DNA from: a virus | Virus record (IMG/VR): IMGVR_UViG_3300042876_000012 | Span: 1 to 29,358 of that record | Length of the DNA: 29,358 bases | Strand: one strand, 5' to 3' | Notes under the pieces: model-generated | What the model was told of the DNA's origin: nothing | What the model saw: only the letters and a program-made list of their open reading frames with translations | The model's database searches: none | Program-made: the position numbers and the translations under genes | Shown: positions 22,901 through 29,305 of the stretch, one piece after another | Layout of the letters: each line of letters starts with the position of its first letter | Position numbering within the stretch: position 1 is the stretch's first letter

Positions 22901-23636
22901 TGCTAACATTACTGGTACACATTATGGTGCAGCAACAGGCTTAACAAGTATCCCGGGTGCAAACGTAACAGGTACTGTTGCTAACGCAACATTTGCAACA
23001 AGTGCTGGATCTGCAACTACTGCCGGTACAGTAACGACCGCTGCTCAATCTAACATTACTTCAGTTGGAACATTAACATCGTTAGGTGTCAATGGAACAG
23101 TAACAGCAACAGCATTTACAGCTAACACTGGGGTGTTTACTGGTAATGGTAGTGGATTGAGTGCTATTGCAGGTGCAAACGTAACTGGTACTGTATCTAG
23201 TGCTACTACTGCAGGTACAGTAACAACGAATGCTCAGCCTAACATTACAAGTACAGGTACTTTAACAAGTGTGTCATCTAGTGGTAACATCACTGGTGCT
23301 AACGTTATTGCAACTGCATATCATATTCGTTCAGTTGGAACTGCAATAAGTGCTGCAGGTACAACACAAGGTACTGCTACTGCAATCACTAAAGAAATCA
23401 ATGTAGTGTCAACTGTAGCATCAGGCGCAGGTGTTGTGTTGCCCACAGCAGTTGCTGGTATGGTATTAACTATCACTAACACTAGTGCTAATGCATTGTT
23501 AGTATATCCAGCAGCCGGCGGAACGATTAACTCACTATCTGCAAACGTTGGATTCTCTCAAGCTCCTGGTGGCACTTTACAATTTATTGCACCAACAACT
23601 ACACAATGGTATACAGTAGGCGCAACATTCGCATAA
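19926..23636 (+). CDS. Repeat-rich tail fibre protein
   Basis: 1236 residues, very rich in Gly, Asn, Thr, Ala and Val and poor in charge. N-terminal residues about 8-36 (FGTFPDDPDADAIRTAFDKV and a following QQNF) form a helical attachment-type segment, related in style to the start of the 26803 gene. Then come long beta-repeat arrays: ATGNxTGGN units, the 21-residue GVTGVFATTLSATGNANVGN units (see repeat), two NTQVxFND modules (about residues 630 and 780), and five copies of AQPNITSVGTLTS. The C-terminus ends with a beta domain (VVLPTAVAGMVLTITNTSAN, PGGTLQFIAPTTTQWYTVGA) seen at the tips of other phage fibres. The protein most likely forms trimeric fibres for host contact. Confidence 0.85.
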   Translation: MAQQNINFGTFPDDPDADAIRTAFDKVQQNFTEVYNAGAGASVTSINRNPGAGITVNSPTGNVIVTANIACVQVSTSTLSIGVGSNGGTTAALVSSSQTLVLDLPANIANIANINLSGYLSATGNVTGGNITTGGLITATGNIQGANLVTAGRVSATGNVSGGNLTTTGAISSTGNLTSGNIITGGVITATGNITGGNLIGIFANGNSSISIPAANGNINISAAGATNELVITSTGVNVAGTLNATGNANVANLGVTGVFATTLSSTGNSNVANLGVTGVFATTLSSTGNSNVGNLGTTGVFATTLSSTGNSNVGNLGTTGVFATTLSATGNANVANLGVIGVFATTLSATGNANVGNIGAVLHVGNLSGTGNSNVGNLGVTGVFATTLSATGNANVGNIGAVLHVGNLSGTGNSNVGNLGVTGVFATTLSATGNANVGNLGTALITATGTITGGNLATAGTLSAGGNTTLGNLTVSGLLQAGDIGVSSIGNGTSNVDIVGVSGNVTISVAAVSNVLTVTSTGANIAGTFSVSGNANVGNLGATTFVGNHTGNVTGGNISGNITTAAQANITSLGTLTGLTVSGVTSLGPVGNVKVTGAAGNGYYLMSTDNLGNMTWTTTTVSPAQGANTQVIFNDGGSAYAGNANLTFNKTTGALTVGGNAIAGNLSATGTVTSANVSATYIAGTLTTGAQPNITSVGTITSAMVVQANISAANINVPAGNITGNVLSGNILTVTGNANIGNIGTGVLTATGNITAPYFIGNVQGNISGNLTVNGSNTQVLFNDAGLANATSGFTFNKTTNALFVGNTLSVVGNANVGNLGTAGQLISSVATGTAPLVVTSTTVVANLNAATANNASFLGGTAAASYLLATGTGSSLTAITGANVTGTVANATNAVSATNAAALLTNLASTGTVYIPFISATANGNYAHISNALFSANLANGYITATGFVGALSGAATSATTAGTVTTNAQPNITSVGTLTSLSSSGNITGANITGTHYGAATGLTSIPGANVTGTVANATFATSAGSATTAGTVTTAAQSNITSVGTLTSLGVNGTVTATAFTANTGVFTGNGSGLSAIAGANVTGTVSSATTAGTVTTNAQPNITSTGTLTSVSSSGNITGANVIATAYHIRSVGTAISAAGTTQGTATAITKEINVVSTVASGAGVVLPTAVAGMVLTITNTSANALLVYPAAGGTINSLSANVGFSQAPGGTLQFIAPTTTQWYTVGATFA
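20688..21248 (+). repeat. Tandem 63-bp / 60-bp repeat array within the fibre gene
   Basis: Five 63-bp units (GVTGVFATTLSSTGNSNVAN plus L, and variants) run from 20688 to 21002. Then a 60-bp unit (GAVLHVGNLSGTGNSNVGNL) and a 63-bp unit alternate twice, ending at 21248. The array therefore holds seven long and two short units. The 123-bp compound unit is itself duplicated. Neighbouring copies are nearly identical in DNA (for example 20751 onward and 20814 onward), so unit number is likely to vary by recombination or slippage without breaking the frame. Confidence 0.95.
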
Positions 23637-23648
23637 TAAGGAAAGAAA

Positions 23649-24278
23649 ATGAAAGTAACATTAGAACTATTGCGCACTATGTGCCCGCACACAAAAACTT
23701 CTATATTAGAAGGGTATGTCGAGCCATTGAATGCTGTAGCTGAATACTATGAAATGACTGCTAATCCTGCAAGATTGGCAGGATTTTTAGCACAGATTGC
23801 ACACGAATCAGGTGGCTTTACCGCAGTTAAAGAAAATTTAAACTATTCTGCAAAGGGTTTGATGAACACATTTAAGAAATATTTCCCCACAGAAGACTTA
23901 GCAAAGCAATATGAACGCAAGCCAGAGAAGATTGCTAATCGTGTTTATGCTAATCGTATGAGTAACGGTGACGAAGCAAGTGGTGATGGATATCGTTTCT
24001 GCGGTCGTGGACTGATTCAATTGACCGGTCGAGCAAACTATACTAAGTTTGCGGAAGACTTGGGTATCAGTATCGAAGAAACAATTAAATATTTAGAGAC
24101 ACCCAATGGTGCCGTATCAAGTGCTGGTTGGTTCTGGGACAATAATAACTTGAACAAGTATTGTGATTCTGGTGATTTTGTGACTCTTACAAAACGTATC
24201 AACGGTGGCACTATCGGCCTAGCAGATAGACAACACCATTTTGACGAAGCAATGCACTTCTTAACAAGTCAAGGTTAA
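23649..24278 (+). CDS. Endolysin, glycoside hydrolase family 19 (chitinase/lysozyme-like)
   Basis: 209 residues with the GH19 pattern. LAGFLAQIAHESGGFTAVKE carries catalytic Glu53 in 'AHESGGF'. The second acidic residue is Glu62 in 'KENLNYSA'. GYRFCGRGLIQLTGRANY (114-131) is the substrate-cleft signature, and KRINGG (182-187) follows. There is no signal peptide, so it would need a holin. It should cut peptidoglycan glycan strands and release virions, or act at entry if virion-bound. A Shine-Dalgarno AAGGAAAG precedes the ATG. It lies between two tail-fibre-type genes and shares their late transcript, with no membrane protein next to it. Confidence 0.9.
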   Translation: MKVTLELLRTMCPHTKTSILEGYVEPLNAVAEYYEMTANPARLAGFLAQIAHESGGFTAVKENLNYSAKGLMNTFKKYFPTEDLAKQYERKPEKIANRVYANRMSNGDEASGDGYRFCGRGLIQLTGRANYTKFAEDLGISIEETIKYLETPNGAVSSAGWFWDNNNLNKYCDSGDFVTLTKRINGGTIGLADRQHHFDEAMHFLTSQG

Positions 24279-24279
24279 T

Positions 24280-26781
24280 ATGGCACAACCAATTTGGAAC
24301 ACCGCAGCTGGGTCAATAGGGGCATTCCCATCTACTATTCCTATGACATTTCAACTGTCAGCATCAGCAGTATTACCTGCTTCTAGTATTAGGTATACAC
24401 TATTGAGTGGTTCTTTGCCACCCGGAGTATCATTCACATCTGATGGATTGATCTATGGTATTCCTGATCTAGTAACAGTTGACACTAAGAGTACATTTAC
24501 TATTAGAGCAACAGACAACTTAAACAGTATTAAAGACAGAACGTTTTCTATAAATGTCTCAGGTAGTGCTATACCTAGTTTTACTACTGCCTCAGGTAGT
24601 TTATTGAATACACAAGATAGTGTTTGGGTTGATATAGATGTTGAATATTCTAATCCTGACCCAACCAATATTGTAGTAATTAAATTACTAGAGGGTACGC
24701 TTCCACCTGGGTTGGAAATAAATGATGCTGGTAATATTAGGGGCTATCCTAATCCACCAACAGTTAGCGTAACATTGCCAGCAGTAATTACTACTGCAAC
24801 AGAAACATCTTCAAGCACTAATTTAATAACATGTGTCAGTACTACTGGATTCACACCGGGTCGTCCAATAATATTTTATGGAGCAGTCTTTGGCAGTGTA
24901 GAACCTAATACTACATATTATGTTAAAAGCATTGAATCTAGTACAACATTCAGTATTTCTGCCACACAGTTTGGACCCGCATTGGCATTGACATATGCTG
25001 TTGGTGTAATGGGTGTTAACTTAATTAGCATATCTGATGGTCAACCTACTATTAGAACTTATCCATTTACATTGAAGCTATCAAGTCTATTAGGTTCTTC
25101 TACTGCATCCTACTCTATTACCGTTATTAATCAAAATACACCAGTAACTCAAGGAGGTCCTGGAAAACAACCTAACACTCGAATTCCTAGTATTCTGAAT
25201 ACTAGACCGTTAAACTTCAATATCACAACTGACCCATACTATGGATACTACATATTGCCACCGGTGTCTCCTTCGACGCCAGCAAATATAGGTACAATCA
25301 AGAGTGGTGATTTCTTTGCTTTCAAAATTATTGGTTATGACTTCGATGGAAGTGATATAACTTATTCTTTCTCGGATTTACCTACAGAACTAACAGGCAA
25401 TACTACTACAGGATGGATAACTGGTACCCCTACGTTGGGATCAGTTGGTATCAGTAATTATAACTTCAGCGTTGCTGTATGGAAGAAAACTAAGCCTTCA
25501 ATCACTACTCAGTATTTCAACTTTCAATATACTGTAAGCAATGAAGTGAACGGTACTATTACTTGGATTACCCCAAGTAGTTTGGGAACCATTCTGAATG
25601 GTACAGTTAGTACGTTAAATGTTCTCGCAGAATCTGATGTTACGTTGCAGTATAAGTTTGTGTCAGGTACACTGCCGCCAAATTTAAGCATAGGTAGTAA
25701 CGGTGAACTAACTGGAATAGTTGCAAATCAACCTACTACTGCATTTTTAAATCAAGGTCAAAGTACAGATTTTACGTTCACAGTTCAGGCATATTCACCT
25801 GAATTTCCGTCAGTTCAATCTACTAAAACTTTCAATGTAACAGTATATCAAGAATTCAGTCAACCAACTGATATACTGTATATTAAGGCGTCTCCTAGTG
25901 TAGAAGATAGAATGATTCTTGACAGCTTATTGTCAGATGAAAATATCATACCTGAAGCTGACTTGTATAGACCATCTGACGTATATTTTGGTAAAGCAAG
26001 TAGCGTAATATACGAACATGCTTATGGCATTTATGCTAGTGGCATCGATCAATACATTGCGTCTGTTACTACTAACCATTATTGGCGCAACATCACTCTA
26101 GGTCAACTAAAGACTGCTGTAGCAAAGAACGATGCTGGTGAAATTATTTATGAAGTAGTTTACAGTGAAATAATTGATAACTTGGTTAATCCTAAGGGAG
26201 TAAGTATCAATAGTCAAATTTATTGGCCTAGACCTATTGATTTGGGACTGGGTCCCTGGTATACTAGTGTCACCGACACATATACTAGCTACGAAGATAT
26301 CCTTGGTCAAGAATATTATACAAGTCTAACCCCCGGTTATGCACGTATCCTTTATCCTAACAGTCTATTCAATATGCGCAATAAAGTTGCGTCTGTGTTG
26401 GGACAAGAATACAATAGTAAATTATTGCCACAGTGGATGACAAGCCAACAGGCAGATGGTAACACTCTGGGTTATACTCAAGCATGGGTTATTGCTTATA
26501 CTAAGCCCGGTAAAGCAGAAACTATCAAGCGCAATATTGAACAAAAATGGGGCTACTTGTTGAATAACCAGTTCGTACCATACACACTAAATCGTATCAA
26601 TTTCCAAATCGATAGATTCACTGTCAATAAGAGTATAACTTACAACTACGATACAAATCTATCACCTCCATCTTGGACAGGATTGCCTAGTGCAACTCCC
26701 TCACCCGATCCACTTGATAGTAAGGACTTTTACGTATTGTTCCCTAGACAAACAATTTTACCAGACAAGACACAATACTAA
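24280..26781 (+). CDS. Tail protein with Ig-like (LPPG) modules
   Basis: 833 residues, starting one base after the endolysin stop. Putative-Ig (He_PIG-type) modules are marked by 'LLSGSLPPGVSFTSDGLIYG' (41-60), 'LLEGTLPPGLEINDAGNIRG' (136-155) and 'VSGTLPPNLSIGSNGELTG' (near 460-480). Between them is the TTYYVKSIESSTTFSIS module (211-227), also present in the structural protein at 1-771. The C-terminal third (about 545-833) is a different, globular domain (DRMILDSLLSDENIIPEADL; later GYTQAWVIAYTKPGKAETIK). Such proteins are usually tail or baseplate appendages that bind carbohydrate or other virion parts. No enzyme motif is seen. Confidence 0.75.
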   Translation: MAQPIWNTAAGSIGAFPSTIPMTFQLSASAVLPASSIRYTLLSGSLPPGVSFTSDGLIYGIPDLVTVDTKSTFTIRATDNLNSIKDRTFSINVSGSAIPSFTTASGSLLNTQDSVWVDIDVEYSNPDPTNIVVIKLLEGTLPPGLEINDAGNIRGYPNPPTVSVTLPAVITTATETSSSTNLITCVSTTGFTPGRPIIFYGAVFGSVEPNTTYYVKSIESSTTFSISATQFGPALALTYAVGVMGVNLISISDGQPTIRTYPFTLKLSSLLGSSTASYSITVINQNTPVTQGGPGKQPNTRIPSILNTRPLNFNITTDPYYGYYILPPVSPSTPANIGTIKSGDFFAFKIIGYDFDGSDITYSFSDLPTELTGNTTTGWITGTPTLGSVGISNYNFSVAVWKKTKPSITTQYFNFQYTVSNEVNGTITWITPSSLGTILNGTVSTLNVLAESDVTLQYKFVSGTLPPNLSIGSNGELTGIVANQPTTAFLNQGQSTDFTFTVQAYSPEFPSVQSTKTFNVTVYQEFSQPTDILYIKASPSVEDRMILDSLLSDENIIPEADLYRPSDVYFGKASSVIYEHAYGIYASGIDQYIASVTTNHYWRNITLGQLKTAVAKNDAGEIIYEVVYSEIIDNLVNPKGVSINSQIYWPRPIDLGLGPWYTSVTDTYTSYEDILGQEYYTSLTPGYARILYPNSLFNMRNKVASVLGQEYNSKLLPQWMTSQQADGNTLGYTQAWVIAYTKPGKAETIKRNIEQKWGYLLNNQFVPYTLNRINFQIDRFTVNKSITYNYDTNLSPPSWTGLPSATPSPDPLDSKDFYVLFPRQTILPDKTQY

Positions 26782-26784
26782 ATA
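26777..26784 (+). promoter_or_regulatory. Late promoter octamer for the 26803 gene
   Basis: ACTAAATA, overlapping the stop codon of the Ig-like tail gene, 18 bases before the ATG; a weak CGGA (26790-26793) is the only ribosome binding site. Confidence 0.65.
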
Positions 26785-26802
26785 TATAACGGAATACAAA
26801 GC

Positions 26803-27546
26803 ATGAGTACAATCAACACAAACGGAATCAACGTAAATTATCCAGTACCTGGAGTTAACAATAACAGCCAAGGCTTTAGAGATAATTTTGCGTCAATCAA
26901 AACTAACTTAGATCAAGCAGCAACTGAATTAACAGACCTGCAAAATAAAGTAGTTGTAAAACAAGCATTGACTGGAACTACGATTAATAATGACATGGCT
27001 AATACACTTATTAGCAACGCATTGACACGCAGCTTCAGAGCAAGTACGAACAATCTAGGTAACGCACTATCTGGTACGGTACTAGTTGATGTGTCTTTAG
27101 GAGACGTTCATTATGGTACAGTTGCAGCCAATAGTAATATAACATTACAGTTTGGTTCATGGGCACCTTCAGGAACTCAGAGCAACGTGCAATTGATTTT
27201 GAACGTCAATGATAGCAACTCTTACATTAATTTTACAGGTACAAACGTTGACTCGACCAAGACTGAGTTAGAGAATTATAGTTCTAATACAGTGTTTGCT
27301 CCTTCAGGTGTAACTCAGTTAGATTATTGCTTTAGTACCATTGATTGTGGTAACACAATCACAGTTGCTCCTACAAATAGACCGCAGAAAGCAACACAAA
27401 TCCCTACTAGAACTCCTGCGAACGTAGGTGTTCGAGGTGATGTAGCAGGTACTATGTGTTCCGATTCAAGCTATCTGTATGTTTGTACCGGTACTTATAA
27501 CGGTTCGACTGCTATTTGGAAAAGAATATCATTAAGTGCATTCTAA
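26803..27546 (+). CDS. Small fibre-like virion protein
   Basis: 247 residues. The start INTNGINVNYPVPGVNNNSQ followed by GFRDNFASIKTNLDQAATEL is a loop plus helix. It resembles in layout the N-terminus of the large fibre (PDADAIRTAFDKVQQNFTEV), perhaps a common docking segment. The body is beta-rich (VLVDVSLGDVHYGTVAANSN, SNVQLILNVNDSNSYINFTG). The C-terminus RGDVAGTMCSDSSYLYVCTG ending in AIWKRISLSAF is the short 'D..y.Y.CtG......W.ri.l' domain found at the ends of many phage fibre and structural proteins. A tail fibre tip, adaptor or head fibre are all possible. Confidence 0.7.
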   Translation: MSTINTNGINVNYPVPGVNNNSQGFRDNFASIKTNLDQAATELTDLQNKVVVKQALTGTTINNDMANTLISNALTRSFRASTNNLGNALSGTVLVDVSLGDVHYGTVAANSNITLQFGSWAPSGTQSNVQLILNVNDSNSYINFTGTNVDSTKTELENYSSNTVFAPSGVTQLDYCFSTIDCGNTITVAPTNRPQKATQIPTRTPANVGVRGDVAGTMCSDSSYLYVCTGTYNGSTAIWKRISLSAF

Positions 27547-27553
27547 CTAAATA
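27546..27553 (+). promoter_or_regulatory. Late promoter octamer for the 27559 gene
   Basis: ACTAAATA, then TTTGA, then the ATG at 27559. A TGA stop in frame immediately before the ATG rules out an earlier start. Same five-base spacing as for gp14 and gp16. Confidence 0.65.
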
Positions 27554-27558
27554 TTTGA

Positions 27559-27792
27559 ATGGAACATCCATTTATTAACGACTTATCTGACAAAACTCTG
27601 GATGAACTCCAGAGTTCGATCTCTGATCTCAATCGTAAGCTCACATATGCTTACCGCACTCGTAATCAGCCCTTGATTAACCAACTTCATATGGCTCTAG
27701 AAAGCTATAGAAAAGAACACACACGGCAAATGGATGATGTAATGAAACAACAGAACATCGACACCCAAGTCAACATTGAAAAGGATAACTGA
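27559..27792 (+). CDS. Small helical protein, function unknown
   Basis: 77 residues, charged and helical (LSDKTLDELQSSISDLNRKL, then YAYRTRNQPLINQLHMALES). It is probably an all-alpha coiled-coil-type protein. Its start lies five bases after a late octamer with no Shine-Dalgarno, whereas the next gene overlaps its stop by one base (TGATG) and has AAAGGA upstream, so the two are translationally coupled. No family identified; late expression is the only functional hint. Confidence 0.7.
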   Translation: MEHPFINDLSDKTLDELQSSISDLNRKLTYAYRTRNQPLINQLHMALESYRKEHTRQMDDVMKQQNIDTQVNIEKDN

Positions 27793-28385
27793 TGTCTACT
27801 CAAATTGAACGTGAATTTGTATTTCAAGCAGGAGCTTACTTTGAGGGTAAGTTCATGATGAACGTATACGACATTTCATTGTCTATGTTAGTCGAAACTG
27901 ATTCTATCAGAGAACAAAATATTGCGATGGATCGCATTAAGTACTTTTTATCTGAATGTTTAGAGAGTAGTGTGTTTGTAGAAGAATCAGAAAAGAAAGC
28001 TATTGAGAAGTTTCAAGCTGCTGGAATCAAAGTATGTGCTTTGCCTGAGGAGCCATACGACCAAATCGTTACATTAATTCTATTGATGAAACTGAATGCC
28101 ATCACTGAAGGTCGATTACTAGTAACTGACATTGTATTAGTGAGTGAACTAAGCGACGGAGTCAAGTTTATCTACGACATTGAATCTGTCACAGAGGGCA
28201 ATCCATTCAAAAAAGGATGGTGGCTTGAGGCTAATACTAACATCACAAATGTTGAAAAAGTTGCCAAACGAGAGAAAGTCGTCAAGTTGGTTAAAACGAT
28301 CAACGAATGGACAGCACTTGATTTGGATTGGAAAGAGAAGAACTCATCTCCTACCGAAATCATCTTTAGCACTGACGACAAGTGA
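27792..28385 (+). CDS. Phage protein of unknown function
   Basis: 197 residues, globular alpha/beta. REFVFQAGAYFEGKFMMNVY opens as a beta strand pair. The middle is helical (NIAMDRIKYFLSECLESSVF, then EEPYDQIVTLILLMKLNAIT). FIYDIESVTEGNPFKKGWWL and an acidic C-terminus (ALDLDWKEKNSS) follow. No catalytic motif, cysteine cluster or membrane helix is seen. It is cotranscribed with the 77-residue protein before it. After its stop comes a 44-base gap with a separate promoter for the DnaE-like gene. Confidence 0.7.
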   Translation: MSTQIEREFVFQAGAYFEGKFMMNVYDISLSMLVETDSIREQNIAMDRIKYFLSECLESSVFVEESEKKAIEKFQAAGIKVCALPEEPYDQIVTLILLMKLNAITEGRLLVTDIVLVSELSDGVKFIYDIESVTEGNPFKKGWWLEANTNITNVEKVAKREKVVKLVKTINEWTALDLDWKEKNSSPTEIIFSTDDK

Positions 28386-28394
28386 CCAATGTTG

Positions 28395-28423
28395 TTGCTT
28401 TCATAGAGCAACTATGTTATCAT
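28395..28423 (+). promoter_or_regulatory. Sigma70-type promoter with dyad, for the DnaE-like gene
   Basis: TTGCTT (28395-28400), a 17-bp spacer, TATCAT (28418-28423), with TG at 28415-28416 as extended -10. The predicted start is at about 28430, the A of the ATG. A dyad GTTGCT (28394-28399) / AGCAAC (28407-28412) overlaps the -35 box and could be an operator. Confidence 0.55.
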
Positions 28424-28429
28424 CGTTAA

Positions 28430-28939
28430 ATGCGAACAGATATTTACGGTCAACAAATTCTAAACGAATCAGACTTGTGTGATTTATTCATGCAAGATCC
28501 TACCCGTATCATCAATGGTGCATTCGTTGATCGGAACATAAACTTCGATGACACTATCATCACAGAAGAAAACATCCCCAGACTAGTAGAATACATTGAA
28601 TCCGATCTTTCGGTTGCTAAGTTCGATGAATTGAGACAGTCAACTTGGTACATGCCCGAAGAATACAGAAACTTTGATATTGCTAAGTTTGTTTTGGATA
28701 AGTGCAAGACAGAAGAAGAACTACAACGAGCAGGACAAGAACTTCTCATGTTCCAAGAACGTGAAATGTTCCCTTTGCTCTGTTACTTGAAGTATCTTGT
28801 TGATACAATGCGTGAAAAGAACGTACTCTGGGGAGTAGGTCGCGGTAGTAGTGTGGCCAGCTATGTATTGTTTTTGATAGGAATACATAGGATAAATAGT
28901 CTGTACTATGGATTATCCATAGATGAGTTTTTAAAATAA
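28430..28939 (+). CDS. DnaE palm-like fragment (bacterial DNA polymerase III alpha relative), catalytically incomplete
   Basis: 169 residues. The C-terminal 36 residues include WGVGRGSSVASYVLFLIGIH (134-153) and YYGLSIDEFLK. They match the bacterial family C polymerase palm segment 'GPGRGSAAGSLVAYxLGI...YGLLFERFLNP'. The preceding helices (QELLMFQEREMFPLLCYLKY) fit the DnaE region that precedes it. In DnaE the next residues hold the catalytic aspartates (PDxDxD). Here the protein stops before them, and no PHP or finger domains exist, so it cannot be a polymerase. It may bind DNA, a primer or the host replisome. A TAA immediately precedes the ATG and there is no Shine-Dalgarno. Confidence 0.65.
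   Translation: MRTDIYGQQILNESDLCDLFMQDPTRIINGAFVDRNINFDDTIITEENIPRLVEYIESDLSVAKFDELRQSTWYMPEEYRNFDIAKFVLDKCKTEEELQRAGQELLMFQEREMFPLLCYLKYLVDTMREKNVLWGVGRGSSVASYVLFLIGIHRINSLYYGLSIDEFLK
28891..28898 (+). promoter_or_regulatory. Possible late promoter octamer inside the DnaE-like gene
   Basis: GATAAATA within the 3' end of the DnaE-like coding sequence, 50 bases before the ATG at 28949. It could drive the 28949 and 29302 genes late, independently of the upstream sigma70-type promoter. The octamer is coding here, so chance is a real alternative. Confidence 0.45.
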
Positions 28940-28948
28940 GGAAAACGT

Positions 28949-29305
28949 ATGTCAAATTATCGTACAGCAATGGGTAAGTCCGTTGATATGGCAGCATTAG
29001 CTGCAAGAAATGAAAAAACAAGAGCCGTTGGCAACATGGGTGTCAATGCCCGCGGAGATTCGATTGACTCTCAAGGTCGAATCATCAAACCAGCTACAGC
29101 TAAAGTAAACGAGCAATACGCTAAGACTGTTCAACATCAACAAAGAACTGCAAACAAGGTACAACAACCTGTCGCTACAAAAACAATTCCTAAAGAAGAA
29201 TTGTCTAAACATGAAATTGATTTAGATCGAGAACTTGATGATGATGAAGTAGTAGAACAGATCAAGGCAATGGAAATGGAACAGTTGAAAAAAGGTAAAA
29301 AATGA
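28949..29305 (+). CDS. Small charged phage protein, function unknown
   Basis: 118 residues, with a Shine-Dalgarno AAGGAAA nine bases after the DnaE-like stop. The start MSNYRTAMGKSVDMAALAAR leads into NMGVNARGDSIDSQGRI, a recurring phrase in small virion-region proteins of T4-like phages. The remainder is a basic-then-acidic disordered helix (VVEQIKAMEMEQLKKGKK). No cysteines or membrane segments. It overlaps the next start (ATGA), so the two are coupled. Perhaps an assembly or scaffold-type factor, but that is inference. Confidence 0.7.
   Translation: MSNYRTAMGKSVDMAALAARNEKTRAVGNMGVNARGDSIDSQGRIIKPATAKVNEQYAKTVQHQQRTANKVQQPVATKTIPKEELSKHEIDLDRELDDDEVVEQIKAMEMEQLKKGKK

Noticed and set aside
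28180-28482. A 100-residue plus-strand frame overlapping the 27792 and 28430 genes
   Set aside because: It lies out of frame within two better-supported genes, and its basic composition is that of a frame-shifted shadow.
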